Assembly: GCA_902600395.1 (NCBI GenBank)
Contig: CACKJL010000017.1
Coordinates: 1 to 18,311 of the forward strand
DNA length: 18,311 bases
Source of the DNA: an uncultured Prochlorococcus sp.
Lineage (GTDB): Bacteria; Cyanobacteriota; Cyanobacteriia; PCC-6307; Cyanobiaceae
Direction of reading: 5' to 3'
Under the pieces are notes generated by a model. That model saw nothing but the letters and a program-made list of their open reading frames with translations, made no database searches and was not told the origin of the DNA. The translations under genes and the position numbers were made by a program. Of the stretch, positions 5,077-11,606 are shown one piece after another (the first letter of the stretch is position 1; every line of letters begins with the position of its first letter).

Positions 5077-5178
5077 ATGACTAATTTAGGTATAGAGATT
5101 TTATTTTGGACAATTTTAATTTCTTATTTGGGATTAAGGTTTTCTCAAACTTGGAATGGATTCAAAAAACAGTATTAA
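5077..5178 (+). CDS. 33-aa membrane peptide, relative of 7349-7507
   Basis: AGGAGG lies 8 bases upstream of ATG. MTNLGIEILFWTILISYLGL begins a single membrane helix, followed by RFSQTWNGFKKQY. The N-terminus matches MTNLAIELLF of the minus-strand protein at 7349, and both have the same N-terminal helix and basic tail. It is probably co-transcribed with the Cys-containing 48-aa gene starting 15 bases after its stop. The function is unknown. Confidence 0.6.
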   Translation: MTNLGIEILFWTILISYLGLRFSQTWNGFKKQY

Positions 5179-5193
5179 TTAGGAGAAAAGAAA

Positions 5194-5340
5194 ATGAAAC
5201 TACAAACGCAATTCACTGTTCCGAACAAAGAATTTAAAGATCTTGATAATATTAAGAAAGTGGATTTTTTAGAAGAAACTTTTAATAAAGAATGTATAGA
5301 TTATCCGAATCAAGAAGATTGCTTGGTTTGTTGCGATTAA
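5194..5340 (+). CDS. 48-aa acidic protein with a cysteine-rich tail
   Basis: AGGAG lies 8 bases upstream of ATG. The sequence is soluble: MKLQTQFTVPNKEFKDL, a charged middle, then ECIDYPNQEDCLVCCD at the end. Four Cys fall in the last 16 residues in the order C-x9-C-x2-C-C, suggesting metal binding or disulfides. A second Cys-rich microprotein occurs at 7585 with different spacing. Family unknown; the metal idea is inference. Confidence 0.6.
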   Translation: MKLQTQFTVPNKEFKDLDNIKKVDFLEETFNKECIDYPNQEDCLVCCD

Positions 5341-5416
5341 AAATCAAAAAATAGCTTTAAAAAAGTAAATAATTTTTTATTAGTATTTATAAATTTTCCA
5401 AAAGGGAGTTAGCACT

Positions 5417-5935
5417 ATGGAATTAAGATTCTTCCCAATAAATGTTTTTAGAGAGACTCCAAAAGTCACATTCTTCGATGCAGGCATAGATACTTCTAAT
5501 GGTTCTGATGTTGTGATCCATTCTGGGGAAGCTATATCTCCTCCAGATGATTTAAAAGATGAGCAATATTACGTTCACAATCATCAAATTGACCACAATT
5601 TAGTTATTACAGGACAAAGGAAATTTGTTTTGATAAATCCCTCATGGGACGAACCTCATCATGTGATTTATTTAAATAGAGCTATGGGAGCATTACAAAT
5701 TCCTATCGGAACTTATCACAGATCAATCTCAGGGAAAGAAGGTAGTATTGTTTTAAACCAACCTAAAAGAGATAAATTTTTTGATCCTGCTAAAGAATTT
5801 ATCCCTCAAAAATTAGACAAAATTAATTTAATTAAGGCAAGAAAAAGTCCACCTGTTTATTGGATTTACGAAAATAACAAAATCAAAAGGGTGCTTTTAA
5901 ATTCTCTAGAAAGAAAAGTTAAAACCCTTTTTTGA
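5417..5935 (+). CDS. Cupin-fold protein of unknown substrate
   Basis: The 172-residue product has a jelly-roll signature: VHNHQIDHNLVITGQRKFVL (about residues 53-72) gives the first cupin motif with several His and a G, and MGALQIPIGTYHRSISG (about 90-106) gives the second motif with PxGxxH. These are the usual metal-binding positions of RmlC-like cupins. The C-terminal 50 residues are basic. GGGAG precedes the start. The stop is one base from the start of the LOG-family gene, so the two form an operon. The substrate is not deducible; small-molecule isomerase, dioxygenase or sensor roles are all possible. Confidence 0.65.
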   Translation: MELRFFPINVFRETPKVTFFDAGIDTSNGSDVVIHSGEAISPPDDLKDEQYYVHNHQIDHNLVITGQRKFVLINPSWDEPHHVIYLNRAMGALQIPIGTYHRSISGKEGSIVLNQPKRDKFFDPAKEFIPQKLDKINLIKARKSPPVYWIYENNKIKRVLLNSLERKVKTLF

Positions 5936-5936
5936 A

Positions 5937-6795
5937 ATGAAAAAACATATTTCGTCTGAAATTAATAATTTAAACAACCTGAATTTAATTATTAATTCTG
6001 ATGCTTATAAATTGGCTCACGAAGATATTGGGTTACTTAACCGAAATGAAATGCGTGGAGTCAGAATGCTTCTTGAAATTACTAAACCAGATTTAATCCT
6101 TGAAGAGAATAAAATTCTTTCAACCATAATTATTTTTGGCGGCGCAAGCATTGCAGAAGAATCAGATACAAAAACGAGAATTAAAAATATAGAAGAGTTA
6201 ATTAAAAAAAATCCTAAATCGATACCTCTAAAACGAAATTTAAATAGGTTAGAAAATTTGCTTCTAATGAGCCACTACTATCAATCCGCAATGGAGTTTT
6301 CTAAAATTGCTTCAATTAGTAATCAAAATAAAAAATGTAATTCTCATGTGATTGTGACAGGTGGGGGGGCCAGGAATTATGGAAGCTGCTAACAGAGGTG
6401 CATTTGAAGCAAATTGTAAGTCTATAGGGTTAAATATCAGTCTCCCTAATGAACAAATACCAAATGCTTTTATAACTCCCGGTCTTTGCTTTAAATTTAA
6501 TTATTTTGCATTAAGAAAGATCCATTTTGTTATGCGATCAGTAGCTGCCGTATTTTTTCCTGGAGGTTTTGGAACACTAGATGAATTATTTGAACTATTG
6601 ACACTATGTCAAACAGGAATGAAAACTAAAATCCCAATCATACTTTTTGGTAGAGATTATTGGAATAAGATAATTAACTTTGAATATTTAGCTGATCTTG
6701 GATTAATTGAAGATGAACATTTAAATCTTTTCCAATATGCTGACACTGCATCAGAAGCATGGAAAATTATCAAATCATCAAAAAAGTCAGCCTAG
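5937..6795 (+). pseudogene. LOG-family (TIGR00730-like) Rossmann protein, split by a one-base frameshift
   Basis: The first 5' frame runs to the G-run at 6363-6369 and then ends wrongly at 6392. The 3' frame carries the rest. Removing one G from the G7 run restores VTGGGPGIMEAANRGA and a continuous product of about 285 residues. The family signatures are both present: GGGPGIM for nucleotide binding and FFPGGFGTLDELFE (the PGGxGTxxE motif) near residue 200. LOG proteins are phosphoribohydrolases that release free cytokinin-type bases from nucleotides; bacterial substrates vary. The long N-terminal region is typical of cyanobacterial members. The indel may be a sequencing error, phase variation or real inactivation. 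Confidence 0.85.
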
Positions 6796-6813
6796 AAAAC
6801 TACAAGCTGACTT
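6784..6813. terminator. Hairpin at the end of the LOG-family gene
   Basis: AAGTCAGC (6784-6791) and GCTGACTT (6806-6813) form a perfect 8-bp stem that includes the last codons. There is no T-run on either side, so it may protect the 3' end or terminate weakly between the convergent genes. Confidence 0.45.
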
Positions 6814-6835
6814 GATAACAAATGTAGAAGAATGA

Positions 6836-6952
6836 TTAATAAGTATTTGATATTTTATTTTTCATGCTTTCAATCTTATTGATTAATTCATCTAACCATT
6901 CTGTATTATTTTGCTCTTGTCTTTTATGGCTTTGGCTTTTTTGAGTACTCAT
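6836..6952 (-). CDS. 38-aa member of the N-T-x-W-L-D microprotein family
   Basis: ATG (6952) to TAA. A polar N-terminus (MSTQKSQSHKRQEQ) precedes NNTEWLDELINKIESMKNK and a short end. The core is shared with the proteins at 7752 (NNTLWLDKLINQLEKK) and 13070 (DNTEWLDKLINNIEDMKNK). This is a soluble amphipathic helix introduced by a conserved N-T-x-W-L-D cap. There is no strong Shine-Dalgarno. A conserved short helix of this sort could be an adaptor or an inhibitor of a larger protein, but there is no direct evidence. Confidence 0.6.
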   Translation of the reverse strand: MSTQKSQSHKRQEQNNTEWLDELINKIESMKNKISNTY

Positions 6953-7173
6953 AAATTTCTTACTTTTCTAGTTCATTTAATATATCTTCAGTAATTAAAT
7001 GAAACAATAAGCATTAATACTAAATCAGCTGATACAACTAGTATTAGTAGCATTTCATACAAACCTAACCATCACAAATTAACTAAGAAAATCTAAATCT
7101 CTTCACTTAAGTATTTTCTACGATGTTTTTATTTGAAATTCTGATTTGAATTAGTAAAGGTATAAATGTTTCT
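6953..7173. other. AT-rich spacer between divergent small genes
   Basis: The spacer must hold promoters for the minus-strand gene at 6952 and the plus-strand gene at 7174. I see no clear promoter pair, repeat or frame in it. Confidence 0.3.
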
Positions 7174-7281
7174 ATGGAAAAATCATTTCTGAATTTTATT
7201 TATTGGATCCTATTAAAGTCAGCTGAAAGTTATTACGGAGATTCATTAAAAAAAGAAGTACCTTATACTCCTTATTTTTAG
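7174..7281 (+). CDS. 35-aa microprotein, paralogue of 2738-2857
   Basis: The product MEKSFLNFIYWILLKSAESY continues with YGDSLKKEVPYTPYF. The first 23 residues match the protein at 2738 nearly position for position, with conservative changes. There is one short aromatic helix, perhaps peripheral to the membrane. It has an ordinary ATG start without the hairpin found at 2738, so the hairpin is specific to the other copy. Confidence 0.6.
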   Translation: MEKSFLNFIYWILLKSAESYYGDSLKKEVPYTPYF

Positions 7282-7348
7282 TTTTGGTGGACCTTAACTT
7301 TTAATATTAGATCTCTATTTTGAGAGTTATTAGTTTGGAATTAATTTA

Positions 7349-7507
7349 TTAAAAAACACAATATGGGTTACTTATAGATTCACTACAAAATAATTGCTTA
7401 CGTTGAATTTCTTTTACTGATTGTGAATAAATTTTAGCGGTAAGGATCGTTCCAAAATTAACTAAAATTATAATTAGAAAAAGTAGCTCAATTGCAAGGT
7501 TGGTCAT
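7349..7507 (-). CDS. 52-aa membrane protein, relative of 5077-5178
   Basis: AGGAGG lies 9 bases before ATG (7507). MTNLAIELLFLIIILVNFGT is the start of a single membrane helix, followed by a polar tail with SQSVKEIQRKQLFCSES and a final CVF. The N-terminal similarity to MTNLGIEILF at 5077 and the same strong ribosome site suggest a family. Beside it lie other family members that also recur elsewhere (7585, 7752). Function unknown. Confidence 0.6.
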   Translation of the reverse strand: MTNLAIELLFLIIILVNFGTILTAKIYSQSVKEIQRKQLFCSESISNPYCVF

Positions 7508-7584
7508 AAGATTACCCTCCTTAAATTTATATAAAAACCTTATAACGGCAGAATAGATATTGAATAGAGTTTAAATTCCTATTT

Positions 7585-7749
7585 TTAGCCATCGAGATTC
7601 TTTGGTACTGTACTAGGCTCACAATTTTCGACGCATTCTTCTAAAGACTTTTCAGAATTACTGTTAAGTTCGCAACTACGAAGACAATCGTAGAAGGCAT
7701 ACTTGGGGTCTAATTCATTTTTAAATTGTTTATTTCTAAATGTATTCAT
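7585..7749 (-). CDS. 54-aa protein with two CX3C motifs
   Basis: ATG (7749) has GGGAG 7 bases upstream, inside the end of the preceding gene. The protein contains YDCLRSCELNSNSEKSLEEC and then VENCEP: two CX3C pairs separated by 13 residues, each predicted on a helix. That layout recalls helical-hairpin proteins stapled by two disulfides (as in CHCH-type CX9C or CX3C proteins), but no homology is claimed. There is no signal peptide. It is translated just after the 35-aa W-L-D family gene (2-base gap). Confidence 0.65.
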   Translation of the reverse strand: MNTFRNKQFKNELDPKYAFYDCLRSCELNSNSEKSLEECVENCEPSTVPKNLDG

Positions 7750-7751
7750 GA

Positions 7752-7859
7752 TCAAACTCCCTTTGATTTTTTTTCAAGTTGATTAATTAATTTATCCAAC
7801 CAAAGAGTGTTATTGATCTTTTTTGTGTTTTTAAAGTATTTCGTTTTGTAAGTACTCAT
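7752..7859 (-). CDS. 35-aa member of the N-T-x-W-L-D microprotein family
   Basis: GAGGT lies upstream of ATG (7859). A basic N-terminus (MSTYKTKYFKNTKK) is followed by INNTLWLDKLINQLEKKSKG. The N-T-x-W-L-D-x-L-I-N core is shared with the products at 6836 and 13070. The stop codon lies 2 bases before the start of the twin-CX3C gene, and the Shine-Dalgarno of that gene is inside the final codons here, so the two are coupled. Confidence 0.6.
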   Translation of the reverse strand: MSTYKTKYFKNTKKINNTLWLDKLINQLEKKSKGV

Positions 7860-8048
7860 GAAGTCAAACCTCAATCAGTGGGTCTAACTTAGAGTTTTTA
7901 ATTAAAATTTCCAAGAGCAAAAATACTGATTATGAATTAAGTGAAATATTTTAAAAAAGATTAATTTACAGTTTGTATTTTAGGTATTAAAACTCTTGAT
8001 TCTTGTATATAACTAATACTAAATAACTTCTAAAAAAGGGAGTTAATT
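7860..8048. other. Divergent intergenic region
   Basis: AT-rich spacer that should contain the divergent promoters of the genes at 7859 (minus) and 8049 (plus). No distinctive structure is seen. Confidence 0.3.
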
Positions 8049-8219
8049 ATGACTTACGTAAATCTAATTAAAAATAAAATTCAACATGCATTTGGTTGTT
8101 TGTTTGATACGTTATCAATTGAGAGAAAACTAACTGATGTTCAAATGGAATGTATGCAATTCGGTATTTGTGAATATGCTCCAAGACAAGTTGAGGAAGT
8201 TCCCTTTTTTCATTATTAA
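8049..8219 (+). CDS. 56-aa soluble protein of unknown function
   Basis: GGGAG lies 7 bases upstream of ATG. The product includes MTYVNLIKNKIQHAFGCLFD and then ERKLTDVQMECMQFGICEYA, ending EEVPFFHY. It is amphipathic and helical with three Cys. It is preferred over the minus-strand frame at 8068-8265, which would be antisense, lacks a good ribosome site and overlaps the next gene. The family is not recognised. Confidence 0.65.
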   Translation: MTYVNLIKNKIQHAFGCLFDTLSIERKLTDVQMECMQFGICEYAPRQVEEVPFFHY

Positions 8220-8246
8220 ATTCAATTATTTTTAAAAGAAGGTCAA

Positions 8247-8555
8247 TTAGCTCCTCCTCACCCAATCAGGAGATCCACTAAACCAATCAGCAAGATCATC
8301 ATTTTTGGGATCGAAATGATTTTCAGTCTCTAAACCATCAAGGCCAAGATTTTGTATAAGTCCATTTATTCCATCTGATTTTTGCTTACCATATCTCCTC
8401 AAGCTATTAGCTTTCTTAAGCCATGTCCATATAGTTGAATTATGTTTTGCAAACTTTTCTACATAAATTCTTTCTTCCAATGCGACTGGCTCATCTAGTG
8501 AAATCCTTTTAACAATATCCTTAATTTTTAAACGAGTCTTGTTGGTTAGAAACAT
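8247..8555 (-). CDS. Conserved picocyanobacterial protein of unknown function (102 aa)
   Basis: ATG (8555) to TGA. A basic helical N-terminus (TRLKIKDIVKRISLDEPVAL) is followed by YVEKFAKHNSTIWTWLKKAN, SLRRYGKQ, then an acidic C-terminal half ending DDLADWFSGSPDWVRRS. The W-rich ends and the DWFSGSPDW box are familiar from conserved hypothetical proteins of marine Synechococcus and Prochlorococcus. It is soluble. This is one of the few genes here that looks like shared core content. No catalytic motif is evident. Confidence 0.75.
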   Translation of the reverse strand: MFLTNKTRLKIKDIVKRISLDEPVALEERIYVEKFAKHNSTIWTWLKKANSLRRYGKQKSDGINGLIQNLGLDGLETENHFDPKNDDLADWFSGSPDWVRRS

Positions 8556-8800
8556 ATTTATAAAAGAAGTTAATGATTTATAAAAGTTTTTTTTATGAAT
8601 GTCTTGTCAATCTTTATTTCAAGAAAAATTGATTTTTAAAGGCTTTTCAAGGACAAATATATTTATTTAGAAACAGGTACATTTAATTGGTAAAAAAGAC
8701 TACTTAATTTGATTTATATAACTTATACATAAACAACTCCTATATAAGTTTCTCTACTTAATTTAAGATTTAATTTATAAAATTGAATAAGCGAAATTTA
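8556..8800. other. Long AT-rich intergenic region
   Basis: No gene is supported. A 14-codon frame after a T-run at 8596 is the only open start. The region presumably holds the promoter of the 102-aa minus-strand gene. Confidence 0.35.
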
Positions 8801-8845
8801 CATTTAAAGTCGATTTAAACTTAGAGGAATAAAACTTCTTTTTTT
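8801..8845 (+). repeat. Degenerate copy of the dispersed hairpin repeat
   Basis: AAAGTCGATTTAAACTTAGAGG and the following AATAAAACTTCT plus T-run match the copy at 4019-4064 (AGTCGATCTAAACTTAGAGG). The stem (AGAGG/CTTCT) has one G-T pair. It lies 25 bases upstream of the dienelactone hydrolase gene. Confidence 0.5.
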
Positions 8846-8870
8846 CGACAAAAATTTTTACTTAAAACAA

Positions 8871-9590
8871 ATGAAAGGAAAATGGACAACCGTTTATAGT
8901 GGTGATTTACCTCTTAGATCTTGGTGGGTAGATTCAGGTAGTGACTGTGAATATATATCTATAGTTTTACCAGAGGTGTTTGGGATAAATCACTGGATAA
9001 GAAGTTTTTCTGAAAAATTAGCTTCACAAAACGTACCTGTATTAGCATTACCTCTTTATGGAAGGACAGCTCCAAAATTAGATTTAGGATATAGCGAAAA
9101 AGAATTGCAATTAGGTAGGTACCATAAAAATTTAACCACTTTCAAAAATATTATCGAAGATGTTTCTGCAGCCATAAATTGGGTTCAAGAAAAATATCCA
9201 AAAAAGAAAATCTCAATAATTGGATTTTGTTTTGGTGGTCATGCAGCACTTATTTCTGCTTCATTAAAAGGAATAGAAAGTACATTTTGTTTTTATGGAG
9301 CTGGGATCACAGCACCAAGAACCGATACTAATTTTGCTCCCATAGAATTACTTGAAAAAGTTTCTGGAAAATTAAACTTCATATGTGGTTCTTCAGATGA
9401 TTTAATTCCCGTACAAGATAGATTAGAAATTAAAAAAAGATTTAAAAAACTAGATCCGTTAGAAGAAAGATTTATTTATGTCGAAGTTAAAGAGGCTGAT
9501 CATGGCTTTATGTGCGAGGAAAGAGAATCTTTCCATAATGATGCATCATTAATTGGTTGGAATTTATTGATGAAAGAATTAAATTATTAG
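8871..9590 (+). CDS. Dienelactone hydrolase family alpha/beta hydrolase
   Basis: The 239-residue protein shows the family landmarks in order: VLPEVFGINHWIRSFSEKLA (about 32-51), the nucleophile elbow IIGFCFGGHAAL with G-x-C-x-G-G near residue 120, a DD near 176 (CGSSDDLIPV) as the catalytic Asp, and ADHGFMCEER near 212 with the catalytic His. The Cys-Asp-His triad is therefore complete. Members hydrolyse lactones and related esters; the physiological substrate in picocyanobacteria is unknown. It is cytoplasmic, with no signal peptide. It is a stand-alone gene between repeat copy and terminator-like hairpin. Confidence 0.88.
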   Translation: MKGKWTTVYSGDLPLRSWWVDSGSDCEYISIVLPEVFGINHWIRSFSEKLASQNVPVLALPLYGRTAPKLDLGYSEKELQLGRYHKNLTTFKNIIEDVSAAINWVQEKYPKKKISIIGFCFGGHAALISASLKGIESTFCFYGAGITAPRTDTNFAPIELLEKVSGKLNFICGSSDDLIPVQDRLEIKKRFKKLDPLEERFIYVEVKEADHGFMCEERESFHNDASLIGWNLLMKELNY

Positions 9591-9610
9591 CATTCTTGAG
9601 AATAATTTTG

Positions 9611-9628
9611 ATTAGTGTTTGCACTAAT
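9611..9628 (+). terminator. Hairpin after the dienelactone hydrolase gene
   Basis: ATTAGTG-TTTG-CACTAAT is a perfect 7-bp stem with a 4-base loop, 20 bases after the stop codon, followed by AATTTATT. The tail is not a pure T-run, so efficiency is uncertain. Confidence 0.45.
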
Positions 9629-9771
9629 AATTTATTAAAATTCAGTACCTTCATGAAAAAACTTTAAAAAAATGGCTTCAGATTAAATAACTTCAAAAGT
9701 CAAATCAATTACTGCCAAAAATGAAAAAAATAAATACTATGAGTCTAAATAATTTTTAGAAATTCAAATTC

Positions 9772-10200
9772 ATGATGAAAAATTTATTCTTAGCTTTTGC
9801 TTTTGCATTAATGCTTATCAACCCTATTATTTCTATAGCTGTAGAATCTCCCGTTGATGTACAAGAAGTCTTTGTAGGTTCTGAGACTATGGATGGAGAT
9901 GCTCTTAAATACCCAAAAGGAAAAGCAGAAATAAGATTACAAAGAGTCGAGTTGGCTGAAGGAGGAATAGTTCCACTCCACTCTCATCCAATTCCATTAT
10001 TAGGCAATGTTGAGCAAGGTACGATTGTTGTCAAAAGAGAGGGGATGGAAGATCTTACCTATACAGCAGGGGATACTTTTATAGTTGGCCCAAAGACACC
10101 AAAACATACAATGGGTAATGCAAAAACTGATAACGCAATAGTTTGGTTCGCAGCAATTGGAGCAAAAGATGTTCCAATTTTAATTCCCGCTGAAGGATAA
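9772..10200 (+). CDS. Exported single-domain cupin protein
   Basis: Residues 1-23 (MMKNLFLAFAFALMLINPII and SIA) form a signal peptide with likely cleavage after S-I-A, so the mature protein is periplasmic. The cupin core has GIVPLHSHPIPLLGNVEQG (motif 1, about 63-81) and the second motif with GDTFIVGPKTPKHTMGN (about 103-119), giving three or four His/Glu metal ligands. The length of about 120 mature residues is normal for a single cupin. ATG ATG gives two possible starts. The role is unknown; exported small cupins may bind metal or a sugar. Confidence 0.8.
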   Translation: MMKNLFLAFAFALMLINPIISIAVESPVDVQEVFVGSETMDGDALKYPKGKAEIRLQRVELAEGGIVPLHSHPIPLLGNVEQGTIVVKREGMEDLTYTAGDTFIVGPKTPKHTMGNAKTDNAIVWFAAIGAKDVPILIPAEG

Positions 10201-10224
10201 AATTTAATCTTAAATCAATTTTTT

Positions 10225-10267
10225 TGATTTACATTCAAACTAAAATAAGGAGCAGTTAGCTCCTTTT
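10225..10267 (+). terminator. Bidirectional terminator, related to the dispersed repeat
   Basis: AAGGAG (10247-10252) and CTCCTT (10260-10265) form a stem with a CAGTTAG loop and T-run, between the convergent cupin and DsrE genes. The sequence CTAAAATAAGG..CAGTTAGCTCC matches the repeat copy at 13938 (CTAAAATAAGG..CATTAGCTCC). The 5' part (ACATTCAAA) has drifted. Here the element clearly serves as a terminator. Confidence 0.75.
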
Positions 10268-10645
10268 TTAATAGCAAAGTACGCTATCCGCTTTAATTGA
10301 TTCTTCAACTAGAACATCTGGCATAACAAACTCTGCAGTATATCCTTCTAGAAGCTTCTCATCGTAACCCCTAGATTTAGCAGACATTCCTGATACATAT
10401 ATGGTAATTTTTGAACTCTTTAAATTTTGAAGATGTTCGTATAAATCTCCAGTACCTTGACCAACTATTTCACCAGCTTTTTTGCAATTTAATATTTGTA
10501 CTCCGTCTCCTGCTAGAAAAAGTGTTACTTTATGATCGTTTTTTTCTGCAGTAAGGGCAACCAATAAACCTAAAGTTATTGTATTTTTGGATTCTAAACC
10601 GCTGTAAATATGTACTAACACTGTATTGTCGGTAATGATAGACAT
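10268..10645 (-). CDS. DsrE/DsrF-like family protein
   Basis: The 125-residue protein has the DsrE fold order: an N-terminal strand (TVLVHIYSGLE), a helix with ALTAEKNDHKVTLFLAGDGV near residues 31-50, a central helix, and IYVSGMSAKSRG near 82-93 before FVMPDVLVEESIKADSVLCY at the end. DsrE-type proteins take part in sulfur transfer or act as small redox/sulfur-relay subunits. One Cys (residue 54, in LNCKKAG) and a penultimate Cys are present, but I cannot tell which would be active. GGAGG is present in the leader just before ATG. It converges on the exported cupin gene and shares its terminator. Confidence 0.8.
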   Translation of the reverse strand: MSIITDNTVLVHIYSGLESKNTITLGLLVALTAEKNDHKVTLFLAGDGVQILNCKKAGEIVGQGTGDLYEHLQNLKSSKITIYVSGMSAKSRGYDEKLLEGYTAEFVMPDVLVEESIKADSVLCY

Positions 10646-10939
10646 TTAATCCTCCCTAAATTTTTTATATCCTAAATAAAATCTATTTTCATTAGCTGTT
10701 TTTTTATGAAACGCTTACTACTTGCACCTCTTTCTTATTGTCAGATGGATATTAAGTATTAAAAATAGCTCCAAAATATAGAAGTCTTCTTCCAACCTTT
10801 TTCCAGAAATGATTGCGAATACAAGATTTATACACCTCGATTTTTTGCCAATTTTCTTGCTTTTTCCTTATTTTTTCGTAAGTATGCGTATATAGGCTCT
10901 AATTTGCTCTAAAAAACTTTCACATGGGGGTTTACGATT
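10646..10939. other. Intergenic region with a T-run/ATG start and peptide remnant
   Basis: At 10706 a T-run leads directly into ATG and an 18-codon frame beginning MKRLLLAPL, which resembles the N-terminus at 14366 (MKRLLLPPL). It stops at 10762 and may be the stub of a decayed exported-protein gene. The rest is AT-rich with no further frame. Confidence 0.35.
10706..10762 (+). pseudogene. 18-codon stub, N-terminus like the gene at 14366
   Basis: The product MKRLLLAPLSYCQMDIKY starts like the 49-aa protein at 14366-14515 and like many short secreted proteins, then ends. The shared start and the T-run before ATG suggest a truncated copy. It could also be a genuine very short peptide or chance. 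Confidence 0.25.
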
Positions 10940-11209
10940 ATGGAAATTCCAGACGAAATATTGAAAGAAATTAGAGAAAGTGGATACGATCAAAAGCTTG
11001 TATATAACTACATAAGAGAACTATTAAACAGCGATAAACAAATTAATGAACATAACAATTTAGAGCTTATAGACAATTACTTATTAGACAAAGACCTACA
11101 AGAACCTGCTGCTGAGATACAGATAGCAGCAGAGCTTATAGACAATTACTTATTAGATAAAAGATTTATGAGAGAGCTTGAAGATGATAATGAATATGAT
11201 GCTGCTTAA
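10940..11209 (+). CDS. 89-aa acidic protein with an internal in-frame duplication
   Basis: The first part MEIPDEILKEIRESGYDQKL then VYNYIRELLNS is helical. Residues 42-51 and 65-74 are identical decapeptides (ELIDNYLLDK), 23 residues apart. The DNA copies share 27 identical bases (11062 and 11131, 69 bases apart), so the duplication is recent and kept the frame. The protein is acidic and soluble. A weak G-rich site precedes the ATG. The family is unknown; without the duplication it would be about 66 aa. Confidence 0.65.
   Translation: MEIPDEILKEIRESGYDQKLVYNYIRELLNSDKQINEHNNLELIDNYLLDKDLQEPAAEIQIAAELIDNYLLDKRFMRELEDDNEYDAA
11062..11199 (+). repeat. Tandem 69-bp in-frame duplication inside the 89-aa gene
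   Basis: Two units, 11062-11130 and 11131-11199, begin with 27 identical bases starting AGAGCTTATAGACAAT and then diverge. Each unit is 23 codons. Confidence 0.75.
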
Positions 11210-11280
11210 TTAGATAAAGTACCTATTTTTTCCTATTTATTTAAAGGTTATTCTTTTGAGCAAATAACAGGATTAAAACA

Positions 11281-11403
11281 ATGATGAAACTTGCAATCAT
11301 TTTTTTACCAATTTTATTTGCAGTTATTTGGGCTGCTTTTATAGGTTTAAGAATAAATAAAGTAGAAACTAGAGATGGAAAAAGAAAATTAATTAATTAC
11401 TAA
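11281..11403 (+). CDS. 40-aa single-pass membrane peptide, copy 1
   Basis: The product MMKLAIIFLPILFAVIWAAF is a membrane helix, followed by a charged tail with RINKVETRDGKRKL and an INY end. Its twin at 15881 differs at 6 of 40 residues, all conservative, and about 70 bases upstream are also alike (TTAGATAAAGTACC onward). The stop codon is fused to repeat copy C. The F-L-P-x-x-F-A-x-I-W-A pattern faintly recalls small photosystem II subunits such as PsbY, but I do not claim homology. The topology is probably N-terminus out, basic tail in. Confidence 0.7.
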   Translation: MMKLAIIFLPILFAVIWAAFIGLRINKVETRDGKRKLINY

Positions 11404-11447
11404 TTGACAGTCGATCTAGAATAATCATCAGTTAGCACCTTTTTGAT
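11402..11447 (+). repeat. Dispersed repeat, copy fused to the stop codon of the 40-aa gene
   Basis: AATTGACAGTCGATCTAGAA begins inside the TAA of the preceding gene and runs to the ATG of the following gene through CAGTTAGCACC and a short T-run. The hairpin half is degenerate. TAGAAT could act as a -10 box for the downstream operon. Confidence 0.65.
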
Positions 11448-11606
11448 ATGAAACTTGAGTCGATTTCAGTTGCTGGGAAAGATGCAAATCAATCAGGAGT
11501 TGGTAAAAAGTTTTTAATAATTTCCATTTCTATCACAGTAGTATTAAATCTTTCAATCGCAATTTGGTTTTTCATGAATGATATGGGTAGATTTTTAATT
11601 AAATGA
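11448..11606 (+). CDS. 52-aa membrane microprotein
   Basis: A soluble N-terminal half (MKLESISVAGKDANQSGVGK) is followed by a membrane helix FLIISISITVVLNLSIAIWF and a short FMNDMGRFLIK tail. The stop overlaps the next start as ATGA. It is the first gene of a three-gene unit placed immediately behind repeat copy C. No family is recognised. Confidence 0.6.
   Translation: MKLESISVAGKDANQSGVGKKFLIISISITVVLNLSIAIWFFMNDMGRFLIK

Noticed and set aside
8068..8265. 65-codon minus-strand frame
   Set aside because: Antisense to the 56-aa gene that has a good Shine-Dalgarno, and it overlaps the 102-aa gene.
9450..9654. Minus-strand frame over the end of the dienelactone hydrolase gene
   Set aside because: Mostly antisense to a well-recognised gene and without a ribosome site.
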